From Rhizobium sp. 18065 (GTDB taxonomy: Bacteria; Pseudomonadota; Alphaproteobacteria; Rhizobiales; Rhizobiaceae): a stretch of 64,000 nucleotides of DNA. Location: contig NZ_CACSJP010000003.1 in the NCBI RefSeq assembly GCF_902706095.1, positions 372,001 through 436,000 of the forward strand. Reading direction: 5' to 3'. The translations under genes and the position numbers were made by a program. The notes under the pieces were generated by a model. It ran no database searches and was not told the origin of the DNA. It saw only the letters and a list, made by a program, of their open reading frames with translations. Below are positions 17,744 to 26,031 of the stretch, one piece after another (position 1 is the stretch's first letter; each line of letters opens with the position of its first letter).

Positions 17744-20292
17744 TGAACCAGATTGAAAACACGACCGCTTTCCCAGCGACAGACGCAAAGGTCATCGGCG
17801 AGTTTCCCTGCACGCAAACCCAATTGAGATGCTGGGTCCTCGACCAGCTCCAGCCCGGAAACCCGGCGCTTAATGTCGCCATCAGGTGGGAAATCCGCGG
17901 GGCGTTCAAGACGGCAACGATCGAGGCGGCCTTCCGTAAGATCATCCAGCGCCATGAAATCCTGCGGACACGCTTCGTCGAACGACGCGGCAGTCCCTAT
18001 CAGCAGGTCCTCGATGCCGTCGACTTCAAGATGTCGGTGATCGACCTGCGCAACATGCCGGCCGATCAACGCGAGCAACGTATCTTGTCGATCGGCGAAG
18101 AGACGGCGTCAGCCCCGTTCGACCTCGGCAAGGGCGGGCTCTTCCGCGTCGCGCTGTTGATGGTCGAGAACAATCGCGCCTTCATCCTGATCACGGCCCA
18201 TCAAACCTGCTTCGATGGCTGGTCAATTCGGGTGCTGGGGCGCGAGCTTGGCGAGTTCGCATCTGCCATCGACGCCGGGCGGGTGCCGGACTTGCCGGAA
18301 CTGCCTTTGCAATATGGCGATTTTGCCCTGTGGCAGCAGGAATACCTGTCGAGTTATGGCTTCGAGGCGGAAAAGACCTTCTGGAAAGAGAAACTGGTCG
18401 GCGCGCCCTATTTCGAACTGGTGAGCGATCACCCAAGATCGCTGGTCAAAAGCACGAATGGCAATATCCTGTCGGCGGTCAAGGGACTGGAGTTTGGCGA
18501 GCGCATTGAAAAGGCGGCGCGCGATCATAAGGTATCGCTCTATGCCTACGGCGTTGCCGTGGTCAGTGCGGCGCTGCATCGCTTTACCGGCGCCGAGGAC
18601 ATCCTGTTCGGCACGCAGATAGCAGGGCGCGAGCAGTCCGATCTCGAGCCGATGATCGGCGTCTTCATCAATAACATGGTTCTGCGCCTGCCGGTGCAGC
18701 CACAATCGACGTTCGAGGATCACCTTCGCACGTCGACCGAAACGGTAACGGCCGCAGTCAATCACCAGCGCATGCCGTTCAACAAGCTGGTCGAATTCGT
18801 CAATCCCGTTCGCGATCCTTCCCGCAACCCGCTGATCTCGGTCAACTTCAATCTGTCCAAGGCTTTCCTGGAAGATCGCCACTACGGCGACTTCGAGCTG
18901 ATCAGCGCGCCGTCACAGTCGCCCGGCGTCATCTACGACATCAGCTTCGGCATGGTCGGACGCCCATCTGGCTGGCGCATGTCGGTCGAATACAACACAG
19001 ACCTGTTCGAGAAGAGCACGATCGAGCGCCTGCTGCAGCTGTGGCAGGATGTCTATGAACAGGCATTGAGCAATCCGATGGCGCCTCTCTCATCCGGGGC
19101 TGCATTTGAACGGCGGGGCAACATCGAAACGCGCGGCGCTGAAGCTCCGGTGATCAATATTGCCCGCAAACAGCCGCAACCTGCGGCTGGCGGTGATACG
19201 ACATTTGCACCGGAAGACCCGGCGGCTCTGTCTGCGTCTGACCGTATCTTGCGGATGGGCGAGATCTGGGCCGATGTGCTTGATGTCGAAAAGGTTGAAC
19301 CGGACGGAAATTTCTTTGCGCTGGGCGGTCATTCCCTGCTTGCCTTGCGCATGCTCGCCACCGTCAGAGACACATTCGGTATCAAGCCCGAGCTTGCGCT
19401 GCTGTTCAAGGAGCCGACTCTCAAGGGTTTTACACAAACGCTGTTCGGCGGCATCGCGGTCGAAGCCTTGCCGCCGGCGCCTTCACCCGGCATTTCCTGG
19501 GAGGTCAACACCTACAAGACCGGAACCGGTCCCGGTACGGTCTACACCTTGAACCATCCGTTCCTCTACTATCGGCTGGCCAATACGCTGGACGATGCGA
19601 TCTCGGTGCATAACGTCAACATGTTCGGCGCGTCTGACGATGAAACGGCATCAGACGCATCACTCGAAGAGATTGCGGCACAGGCTATCGAGGCCATGCA
19701 GATCGACAAACGTCATGGTCCTGTTGCGATTGTCGGATTGTGCGTCAACGGCGTTTTGGCCGTGGAGGTTGCACGGCAATTGCGCAAAGCCGGTGTCGAT
19801 GTTGCTTTCACCGCCATTATTGATGCCTGGGCACCCGGCTACTTCCGCGCGCAATCAAAGTGGCGCCAACGTCTGTGGAATATGGAAAGACGTTACAAGC
19901 GGGTCGGCTATTTTGTCCACAAGCTGCTGTCGGGCCGCATCAAGCCGGTCGTTTTCCTGAAAGAGTTCAACGCGACGCTTTGGCTGATGGAAAAACTTGG
20001 CATCGGGGCCGCTCAGCCGACGGCGGAGGAAAATGCAAACTCGCGGGTGACCGACTTCCTGGTTCGCGCCGCACGCGCCTATCGAGCCCGACCGAGCGGC
20101 GAGCTTATGCTCTTCCGCAGCCAGGCCAATCATCCGCGTGCCAAGAAGCTGCTGTTCGGCTGGGGACAGGCGGCACCTGCCAATACGCGGGTGATCGACC
20201 TCGAAGGCTGGCACGAAGACTCGCTGACCGTCGATGGCATGCACACGCTTGCCGTGTCGATCGAGGACGCGCTTTTGCTGGAGCGCGTCTGA
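17743..20292 (+). CDS. NRPS terminator C-PCP-TE with altered C and TE active sites
   Basis: This 849-residue protein starts at the ATG that overlaps the previous stop codon by one base (TGATG). Its domains are a condensation domain (about 15-450), PCP with Ser531 in LGGHSL, and a thioesterase (about 585-849). Two unusual sites stand out. The C-domain signature HHxxxDG reads HQTCFDG (H153, Q154), so the second, catalytic His is Gln. The TE nucleophile elbow reads GLCVNG, with Cys667 in place of Ser. Asp694 and His834 are candidate partners for a Cys-Asp-His triad. There is no adenylation domain, so the PCP must be loaded in trans, stay empty, or accept the chain by transfer. It should release the finished product by hydrolysis, cyclisation or beta-lactone-type chemistry. 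Confidence 0.9.
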   Translation: MNQIENTTAFPATDAKVIGEFPCTQTQLRCWVLDQLQPGNPALNVAIRWEIRGAFKTATIEAAFRKIIQRHEILRTRFVERRGSPYQQVLDAVDFKMSVIDLRNMPADQREQRILSIGEETASAPFDLGKGGLFRVALLMVENNRAFILITAHQTCFDGWSIRVLGRELGEFASAIDAGRVPDLPELPLQYGDFALWQQEYLSSYGFEAEKTFWKEKLVGAPYFELVSDHPRSLVKSTNGNILSAVKGLEFGERIEKAARDHKVSLYAYGVAVVSAALHRFTGAEDILFGTQIAGREQSDLEPMIGVFINNMVLRLPVQPQSTFEDHLRTSTETVTAAVNHQRMPFNKLVEFVNPVRDPSRNPLISVNFNLSKAFLEDRHYGDFELISAPSQSPGVIYDISFGMVGRPSGWRMSVEYNTDLFEKSTIERLLQLWQDVYEQALSNPMAPLSSGAAFERRGNIETRGAEAPVINIARKQPQPAAGGDTTFAPEDPAALSASDRILRMGEIWADVLDVEKVEPDGNFFALGGHSLLALRMLATVRDTFGIKPELALLFKEPTLKGFTQTLFGGIAVEALPPAPSPGISWEVNTYKTGTGPGTVYTLNHPFLYYRLANTLDDAISVHNVNMFGASDDETASDASLEEIAAQAIEAMQIDKRHGPVAIVGLCVNGVLAVEVARQLRKAGVDVAFTAIIDAWAPGYFRAQSKWRQRLWNMERRYKRVGYFVHKLLSGRIKPVVFLKEFNATLWLMEKLGIGAAQPTAEENANSRVTDFLVRAARAYRARPSGELMLFRSQANHPRAKKLLFGWGQAAPANTRVIDLEGWHEDSLTVDGMHTLAVSIEDALLLERV

Positions 20293-20293
20293 T

Positions 20294-21967
20294 ATGGACA
20301 GCTTTGCCAAGCCGGCTGACACGCTCTCGCGATCGGATCGTTCGCTTCTGAGGATCGGAATTCTGGTCAATCGGCAACAGGGCTTGGAGAACTGGCAGTT
20401 GCGGATCGTCGATCGGATCCTGGCTGACAGCCGGTTTGCACTCGTGTCGGTTCTGGTGTGTCCGCCTTCGGGCGCAACAGCCAAGCCGTCACGGCTGTTG
20501 CGGCTTGCGGCGGCACTTGAACGTGCAGCCCTTGCGCGTCAGTCCGCTTATCTGCCGCAGCATTTCGACCCCGCAGCATTGCCGTTCCGGCAGATCGCGT
20601 TGGGGCGCGGTGACGGGGTCAGTGACGGCAAGGCGGCGCTGGCTGACATCAGCGACCTGAAACTTGACCTTGTGCTGAATCTCGCCTCCAGCAAACTGCC
20701 TGAGCGCCTGGTCGCGGGCCTTCGTTTTGGAGAGTGGCGGTTTTCGTTTTCCGCTGAGGCATGCGAGGGAACAGACTGGTCCGGCTATGCCGGCGTGATC
20801 GAGAACAGGCCGGCAACCGAGATGCGCATCGACATCCGCCGCGGCGATCCGGTGGGGGATGCCAATCTTGTTGCTGCAGCGTTCAACACCAAGTTCAGTG
20901 CAATACGCAACGCGGATTTCATCAAGGAACGTGCGGTAACCCTCGTCATGAGGGAGCTTGGACGCGTTGCCGATACAAGTCGCATCGAGCCCTCTGCTGA
21001 CCTGCCCACACAAAAGGCCCGCTCGAATCCCCCTGAGGAACCTCCGTCTGGTTCACAGCTCTTGCGCTATGGATGGGGTCTGGCGTCGGAACTTCTGGTG
21101 CGCAGCAGCAAGGCTGTGCAGGCAAAGTTCGGCGGCGGCGCAGCCGTCTGGGCGCTTTATGTCGGGCAGGGGAGCCCGCGCGATTTCGATCCGCGCCAGT
21201 CGGTGCTGATTGCGCCGGACAAGGACGAGATCCGGGCCGATCCGTTCCTGCTCGAGCACGAAGGTGAGATCTACCTGTTTTATGAGGCCTATGCGCCCGG
21301 AGACGGCAAGGCCCATATTGCGGTCAGCCGCCTCGTTGGCAACCAGGTCGAACGGCTGGGCATTGCCTTGAACTGCGAACATCACCTGTCCTATCCGTTC
21401 ATCTTTCGCCATGACGGCCAGTTGTTCATGATGCCGGAGACGAACCAGGCACGACGTCTGGAAATCTGGCGCTGCGTTGAGTTTCCGCTGCGCTGGGAAC
21501 TGCACTCCACTGCCCTTGAGGGCCTGTCTTCTGCCGATAGCACGCTCACGCTGTTCAATGGCAGGTGGTGGCTGCTGACAAACCTGTCTGATTTTCATGC
21601 CTATGAGGACCATTGCAGCGAGCTGCACATATTTGAAGTGGATGGACCCGACTTGAAGTCCGTAGTGGCGCATAGGAACAACCCTGTTGTCATCGACAGC
21701 ACCACTGCGCGCAATGGCGGGCGTCCCTTCGTCGAAGACGGCAAACTCTACCGGCCGTCGCAGCGCAATGAGTTCGGGGTGTATGGCTATGGCCTGAACA
21801 TCATGGAAATCGAGCAGCTGGATCTTGATAGCTTCCAGGAGCGCTGTGTGCGAACCATCACGCCCGACTTCAGCCCAGGTCTTGTGGCCTGCCACCATCT
21901 GGATGCGGCCGGCGGGCGTTATGTGATCGATGCGATGCGCGGGCGCTCGCGCCATTCGCCGCAATAG
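20294..21967 (+). CDS. Formyltransferase-like / GINT1-N-type beta-propeller protein
   Basis: This 557-residue protein starts one base after the TE stop, so it belongs to the biosynthetic operon. The N-terminal ~230 residues (LLRIGILVNRQQGLENWQLRIVDRIL) resemble the Rossmann-like N-terminal part of formyltransferase-related proteins. The C-terminal ~300 residues contain repeated beta-propeller-like blades (IRADPFLLEHEGEIYLFYEAY, HHLSYPFIFRHDGQLFMMPE in split form, NGRWWLLTNLSD). These match, from memory, the domain named after the N-terminus of glucosamine inositolphosphorylceramide transferase and common in bacterial glycan clusters. The reaction is unknown. It may modify or glycosylate the PKS-NRPS product, or it may belong to the polysaccharide genes. 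Its last 49 bp overlap the convergent PPTase gene. Confidence 0.65.
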   Translation: MDSFAKPADTLSRSDRSLLRIGILVNRQQGLENWQLRIVDRILADSRFALVSVLVCPPSGATAKPSRLLRLAAALERAALARQSAYLPQHFDPAALPFRQIALGRGDGVSDGKAALADISDLKLDLVLNLASSKLPERLVAGLRFGEWRFSFSAEACEGTDWSGYAGVIENRPATEMRIDIRRGDPVGDANLVAAAFNTKFSAIRNADFIKERAVTLVMRELGRVADTSRIEPSADLPTQKARSNPPEEPPSGSQLLRYGWGLASELLVRSSKAVQAKFGGGAAVWALYVGQGSPRDFDPRQSVLIAPDKDEIRADPFLLEHEGEIYLFYEAYAPGDGKAHIAVSRLVGNQVERLGIALNCEHHLSYPFIFRHDGQLFMMPETNQARRLEIWRCVEFPLRWELHSTALEGLSSADSTLTLFNGRWWLLTNLSDFHAYEDHCSELHIFEVDGPDLKSVVAHRNNPVVIDSTTARNGGRPFVEDGKLYRPSQRNEFGVYGYGLNIMEIEQLDLDSFQERCVRTITPDFSPGLVACHHLDAAGGRYVIDAMRGRSRHSPQ

Positions 21968-22665
21968 CGCAATTCAACAGCCTTTCCGTGGGTCAAGATT
22001 GCAACGGCGGCACAAAAACCTTCGGCCACGCCGACATTCGTGATCGTCCAATCCGTTGCCGTTCCCACAGCCGGATCAAGTCTGCGAAGGATCCGTTGCG
22101 GCCTTGCTGAAAGCGAAACATCAAAACAGTCCAGCGCAAGCGACAGCCCCGCACCATGCGCCTTGACGAAGGCCTCCTTGCGGGTCCAGCAGCGGTAGAA
22201 GGCCGGCATTTGCTCAACGGGCGGATAGGCCCTCAGCTCGGCGCATTCCGCGGCTGAGAAAAAATGGCCTGCCACGTCTTCCGCGATTGGTTTGATTTCT
22301 TCGATATCGACCCCGAGGGCAAAATTTCTGGATACCGCGAGCAGGGCCTGATCGGCGCTATGGCTGAGATTGAATTCGAGCGGGCATTCACCTGTCGTGT
22401 CGAGGTGCGGTTTGCCGAACTCGGTGTAGGAAAAACGCACATCCTTCGGCGCAATGCCGAGATAGTCGCCTAATATGGATCTGAGGCCGGCTCGACCTGC
22501 CATGTAACGCCGGGCATCACGTGGCTTTACAAATCGCTGCGCCCGCTCCAGTTCGTCCTGTGAAAGGCCTGTGCCAGACAGCGCATCGTCGCTGGCCGTG
22601 GTATCGAGAGACCAGTTCCAGATATCGACCTGGCGAATGCCGGTCACTGGCTCATCGACAGGCAT
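21919..22665 (-). CDS. Sfp-type 4'-phosphopantetheinyl transferase
   Basis: This 248-residue PPTase converts apo carrier domains to holo form by moving phosphopantetheine from CoA to the carrier Ser. The hallmark motifs are present: FALGVDIEEI (Mg-binding Asp and Glu) and YRCWTRKEAFVKAHGAGL (the WxxKEA motif). The N-terminal substrate-binding region includes FSYTEFGKPHL and FNLSHSADQALLAV, as in Sfp. It should activate the three carrier domains of the adjacent A-PCP, PKS-NRPS and C-PCP-TE proteins. The gene lies on the opposite strand, 3 bp downstream of a DegT-family aminotransferase gene with which it forms an operon. Its 3' end overlaps the convergent gene by 49 bp. Confidence 0.92.
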   Translation of the reverse strand: MPVDEPVTGIRQVDIWNWSLDTTASDDALSGTGLSQDELERAQRFVKPRDARRYMAGRAGLRSILGDYLGIAPKDVRFSYTEFGKPHLDTTGECPLEFNLSHSADQALLAVSRNFALGVDIEEIKPIAEDVAGHFFSAAECAELRAYPPVEQMPAFYRCWTRKEAFVKAHGAGLSLALDCFDVSLSARPQRILRRLDPAVGTATDWTITNVGVAEGFCAAVAILTHGKAVELRYCGEWRERPRIASIT

Positions 22666-22668
22666 GTT

Positions 22669-23859
22669 TCAGGACAGTCCCGGGCTGGTAGCAAGCGGCG
22701 CGAGAGACATGCTCCGGTCCTTGACCATGCGTCGTGCCATGTATCGCATGAAAGCCAACGGATAGTTCTCTCCAACCGTGATGCGACATGTCCGCTTCAA
22801 AATGTCGAGCGAGCGCGGACAGGCTTTCGGCGAATAGTCCATCGGGCGCGCCGCCCAGGCATATGGGTTGAGTTTCGGATGTACGGTTCTCTGCTCCAGG
22901 ATCGGTTGCCAGAATGTGTAGACATGCCGGCTTGAATCATAGACCCGGTGCACGCCGCGCTTGTTGCGGGCCGCAAAATCGCAGGCCTCTTCTTCTGTGT
23001 CGAACACCACATGCAGCCCCGCGGCGTTTGCCGCGTCGTGCTGGGGAATGAGACGTAAACCACCCCGTGAAGTCAGAATGTCTGCCATGGCCTCATAGCG
23101 TTGCCGCATGCGGCGCAGCATCGGTGTAAGTTTCTTGAGCTGGACATTGAGCATGGCCCCCTGGATCTGGCTGGCCTTCAGGTTGATGCCGGGGATCAGC
23201 GGCGCATTGGCATTGTCCAGATGTCCCCGAAAGACTGCGCCGATGTCGTGGTACATGCGCGCGCGGGCAAACAGCTGGTCGTCATTGGTGACGATGGCGC
23301 CGCCTTCGCCGACATTGATATTCTTGAACTGGTTGAAACTGTAAGCACCAGCGTCACCGATCGTGCCGACTTTTCGGCCTTTGTAGGTCAGGCCGACCGC
23401 CTGGCAGGCATCTTCGATGACCAGCAGATTGTGATCCCTGGCGATCTGCATGATGGCGTCCATGTCGCAGACCACATTGGCCATGTGAACTGGAATGATC
23501 GCGCGCGTGTTGGGCGTGATCTTGCGCAGGATGTCTGCCGGATCGATCGTCAGGCTCTGGTCGATTTCGACAAGCACCGGCACGGCCCCGACGGCGAGGG
23601 GGGCCGCGGCCGTGGCGATCCAGGTATAGGCAGGAACCAGCACCTCATCGCCCGGGCCGATGCCGGCGGCGGCAAGGGCTGCAATCAAGGCGCCTGTGCC
23701 ACTGCTCACCACCAATGTGTGCTGGACACCGAAGGCAGCGGAGAAATCGCTTTCGAAGCGGTTGAGCGGGCTACCGGCACTTCCGCCGTAGCGCGACAAC
23801 CGTCCTGATGCAATGACGGGAGCAATTGCCAACCACTCGCGCAAGCCTACCTTTGCCAT
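22669..23859 (-). CDS. DegT/DnrJ/EryC1/StrS-family PLP aminotransferase
   Basis: This 396-residue sugar- or cyclitol-type aminotransferase has the PLP-binding Lys in SFNQFKNINVGEGGAIVTN, the Asp of DLLVIEDACQAVG-type context (IEDACQA) and SSGTGALIAAL near the N-terminus. Family members aminate keto-sugars on nucleotide-sugars or inosose. Here it could make an aminosugar for the adjacent glycan genes, or an amino-cyclitol/amine building block for the PKS-NRPS product. The frame is open 12 codons further upstream to 23895, but the ATG at 23859 has a GGAG site seven bases ahead. It is followed after 3 bp by the PPTase gene. Confidence 0.85.
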   Translation of the reverse strand: MAKVGLREWLAIAPVIASGRLSRYGGSAGSPLNRFESDFSAAFGVQHTLVVSSGTGALIAALAAAGIGPGDEVLVPAYTWIATAAAPLAVGAVPVLVEIDQSLTIDPADILRKITPNTRAIIPVHMANVVCDMDAIMQIARDHNLLVIEDACQAVGLTYKGRKVGTIGDAGAYSFNQFKNINVGEGGAIVTNDDQLFARARMYHDIGAVFRGHLDNANAPLIPGINLKASQIQGAMLNVQLKKLTPMLRRMRQRYEAMADILTSRGGLRLIPQHDAANAAGLHVVFDTEEEACDFAARNKRGVHRVYDSSRHVYTFWQPILEQRTVHPKLNPYAWAARPMDYSPKACPRSLDILKRTCRITVGENYPLAFMRYMARRMVKDRSMSLAPLATSPGLS

Positions 23860-24094
23860 TCGTAACTCCAACCCCTGGCCGATGTCTCTGGCCATCTATG
23901 TCCGGGCTGGAAGTCTAGGATTTGTCGGAGTGCAATTCAAAATGGATATCCGGCTTAGGTTTACGTCAGCGCCGCTCCAGCAGCCTGACCTGAATGGGTA
24001 GAATGGCAGTTCGGGCTAAGCATATTGGACAATTTCAACGTTTCAGCCGTTTTGTTAGCACTCAGGCTGCCCGCACAACCGCAGTTGCGAGGCG

Positions 24095-25867
24095 ATGGCC
24101 GAGGACGATGGCATGGGCGTGCGTGATCTGCGAACCGCTGCAAAGGATACCCTGTTTCACGCCGATGTCGCCATCATCGGCGCGGGGCCGGCGGGTCTTG
24201 CGATCGCGCGGGAATTGGCCAATTCGAAGATCCGCGTGCTGATTGTTGAAAGTGGCGGATTTAATTTTGAACAGGATGCCCAAAGCCTCAATCGCGTCGA
24301 GAATATTGGCGAACCCCATCTAAGAGACGGTGTCGTTTCGCCCGGGCGCGGATATGACGGCAGTCTTGCCTGGCTCAACGACATTCCGGCCTTCGAATTG
24401 CGCAATCGTTGTGTCGGCGGCAGTAGCCACACCTGGGTTGGCAAATGCGCGGCCTTCGACAAGATCGATTTCGAGCGGCGTTCATGGCTCCCCGGTTCGG
24501 GCTGGCCGGTCACGCGCGACAGCCTGGAGCCGTTCTTTGACCGTGCCGGCGATCTGCTCAACCTTGGCCCTAATCTCTACGATGCCCGGCTGCGCGACCA
24601 TCTTCGTTCGCCACCCGAAGACTTGCAGTTTGACCAGACAAAACTGCGGTCCTTCTTCTGGCAGTTCAGCCATCAGAGTGCGGTCAAGCGTGAGCCATTT
24701 CGGTTCGTCGAGATTGCCCGCAGCCTCAACGCGCCGAATATCGAGATCCTGACCCATTCAACGGTGACACGCATCAATGTCGAACCGTCCGGTCGTGCCG
24801 TGACCTCGCTGGAGGTTCGCAGCCTGACCGACCACCGGGTTCTGGTCCAGGCGCGCACCGTTGTTCTTTGTTCCGGCGGTGTTGAAAATGCGAGGCTGCT
24901 TCTGTCGTCGAATGCCGTCATGCCACACGGCATCGGAAACGGCCGGGATGTCGTGGGACGATATCTTGCCGATCACCCGCGCACGGTGATTGCCCGTTTC
25001 CCTCGCGCTACTCTGGAGCCCGTCGCAAGACAGTTCGGCTTTTTCGGTTTGACCCACAAGGGCAATACACATTTCTACCTGCATGGGCTGGCGCTGAGTG
25101 CGGACATTCAGGCGCGGGAAGGGTTGCTCAATTGCGCAGCCTATCCCGTCCAGACCCTGTCATCCGATGATCCCTGGGCTGCACTGAAGCGCATGGCGCG
25201 AGGGTCAAGGACGCCGGGGCGTGATCTGCTGACCGTGCTGCGCTCGCCGGCAATGCTGGCGCGCGGCCTCTACGAACGGCAGGTCCTGCAACGGGGCCTG
25301 CCGCGCAAGTCGGACGAACTGCGCTTTGATGTGATGGTCGAGCAGCCGCCCAACCCGGAAAGCAGGGTCACCCTTTCGTCGTCCACCGACCGTCTTGGAA
25401 TTCCCATGGCCCAGGTTGACTGGCGTATCGGTTCGCTGGAACGGCAGAGCGTCAAGCGACTGGCACGACTGATGCAGTCGGAATTCAAGACGGCTGCCTT
25501 GCCGGAGCCACGCCTGGCAGACTGGATACTGGCAGATGACGATCAGGCGGGTGCGTTCATGGATATGGCACATCCGTCCGGTACTACCCGGATGGGCGAT
25601 GATCCGGCCACCAGCGTTGTCGATGCCGACAGCATGGTGCATGGCGTGGACGGTCTGTTCATTGCCGGAAGTTCGGTGTTTCCGACGGCTGGCCATGCCA
25701 ATCCGACCCTGATGATCGTGACATTGGCTTTGCGTCTCGCCGACCATCTGAAGCGTCGCTCAGCGCTTTCCGGCGCAACGGTTCGAGGCGGCATGCGAAA
25801 CGGCGAGGTGGGTGGCGAAATTCTTCCGCTGACTACGACATCCGACAATAAATTCAGGGGCCTGTGA
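24095..25867 (+). CDS. GMC-family FAD oxidoreductase
   Basis: This 590-residue glucose-methanol-choline family enzyme has the N-terminal FAD-binding dinucleotide fold ADVAIIGAGPAGLAIARELA followed by VLIVESGG. The C-terminal GMC_oxred_C region is VDGLFIAGSSVFPTAGHANPTLM, whose His and Asn are the usual active-site pair. HPSGTTRMGDDPATSVVD is also typical. Such enzymes oxidise alcohols, sugars or polyols. It is divergent from the aminotransferase-PPTase pair across about 235 bp, so oxidising an alcohol to a ketone before amination by the neighbouring DegT enzyme is an attractive inference. The start at 24095 has only a weak GAGGCG site; a later Met is possible. Confidence 0.82.
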   Translation: MAEDDGMGVRDLRTAAKDTLFHADVAIIGAGPAGLAIARELANSKIRVLIVESGGFNFEQDAQSLNRVENIGEPHLRDGVVSPGRGYDGSLAWLNDIPAFELRNRCVGGSSHTWVGKCAAFDKIDFERRSWLPGSGWPVTRDSLEPFFDRAGDLLNLGPNLYDARLRDHLRSPPEDLQFDQTKLRSFFWQFSHQSAVKREPFRFVEIARSLNAPNIEILTHSTVTRINVEPSGRAVTSLEVRSLTDHRVLVQARTVVLCSGGVENARLLLSSNAVMPHGIGNGRDVVGRYLADHPRTVIARFPRATLEPVARQFGFFGLTHKGNTHFYLHGLALSADIQAREGLLNCAAYPVQTLSSDDPWAALKRMARGSRTPGRDLLTVLRSPAMLARGLYERQVLQRGLPRKSDELRFDVMVEQPPNPESRVTLSSSTDRLGIPMAQVDWRIGSLERQSVKRLARLMQSEFKTAALPEPRLADWILADDDQAGAFMDMAHPSGTTRMGDDPATSVVDADSMVHGVDGLFIAGSSVFPTAGHANPTLMIVTLALRLADHLKRRSALSGATVRGGMRNGEVGGEILPLTTTSDNKFRGL

Positions 25868-25975
25868 TGGCCGGCATCATTCGGCAATCGCGCTTCGAAT
25901 AGCGGTAATCTGGGTGCCGCCGGGCGGACTGCCGTCGGCGAGCCGGTTAATTTTCCTGCCGGCAAGACGCGCGTG

Positions 25976-25991
25976 TTAACCATTTGTTAAC
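25976..25991. promoter_or_regulatory. CtrA binding box upstream of minC
   Basis: The sequence TTAAC-CATTTG-TTAAC places two TTAA half sites exactly 7 bp apart (25976-25979 and 25987-25990, then C). This is the alphaproteobacterial CtrA consensus TTAA-N7-TTAAC, and it lies 41-56 bp before the minC start. It implies cell-cycle control of the division-site operon. Confidence 0.75.
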
Positions 25992-26009
25992 CAAATCCGC
26001 GCTAGTCAT

Positions 26010-26028
26010 CGTAAACGATTTGTTTACG
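26010..26028. promoter_or_regulatory. Inverted repeat just before minC
   Basis: CGTAAAC (26010-26016), spacer GATTT and GTTTACG (26022-26028) form a perfect 7-bp dyad ending 3 bp before the minC start codon. It could be an operator or a 5' mRNA hairpin; no regulator is assigned. Confidence 0.45.
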
Positions 26029-26031
26029 TAG

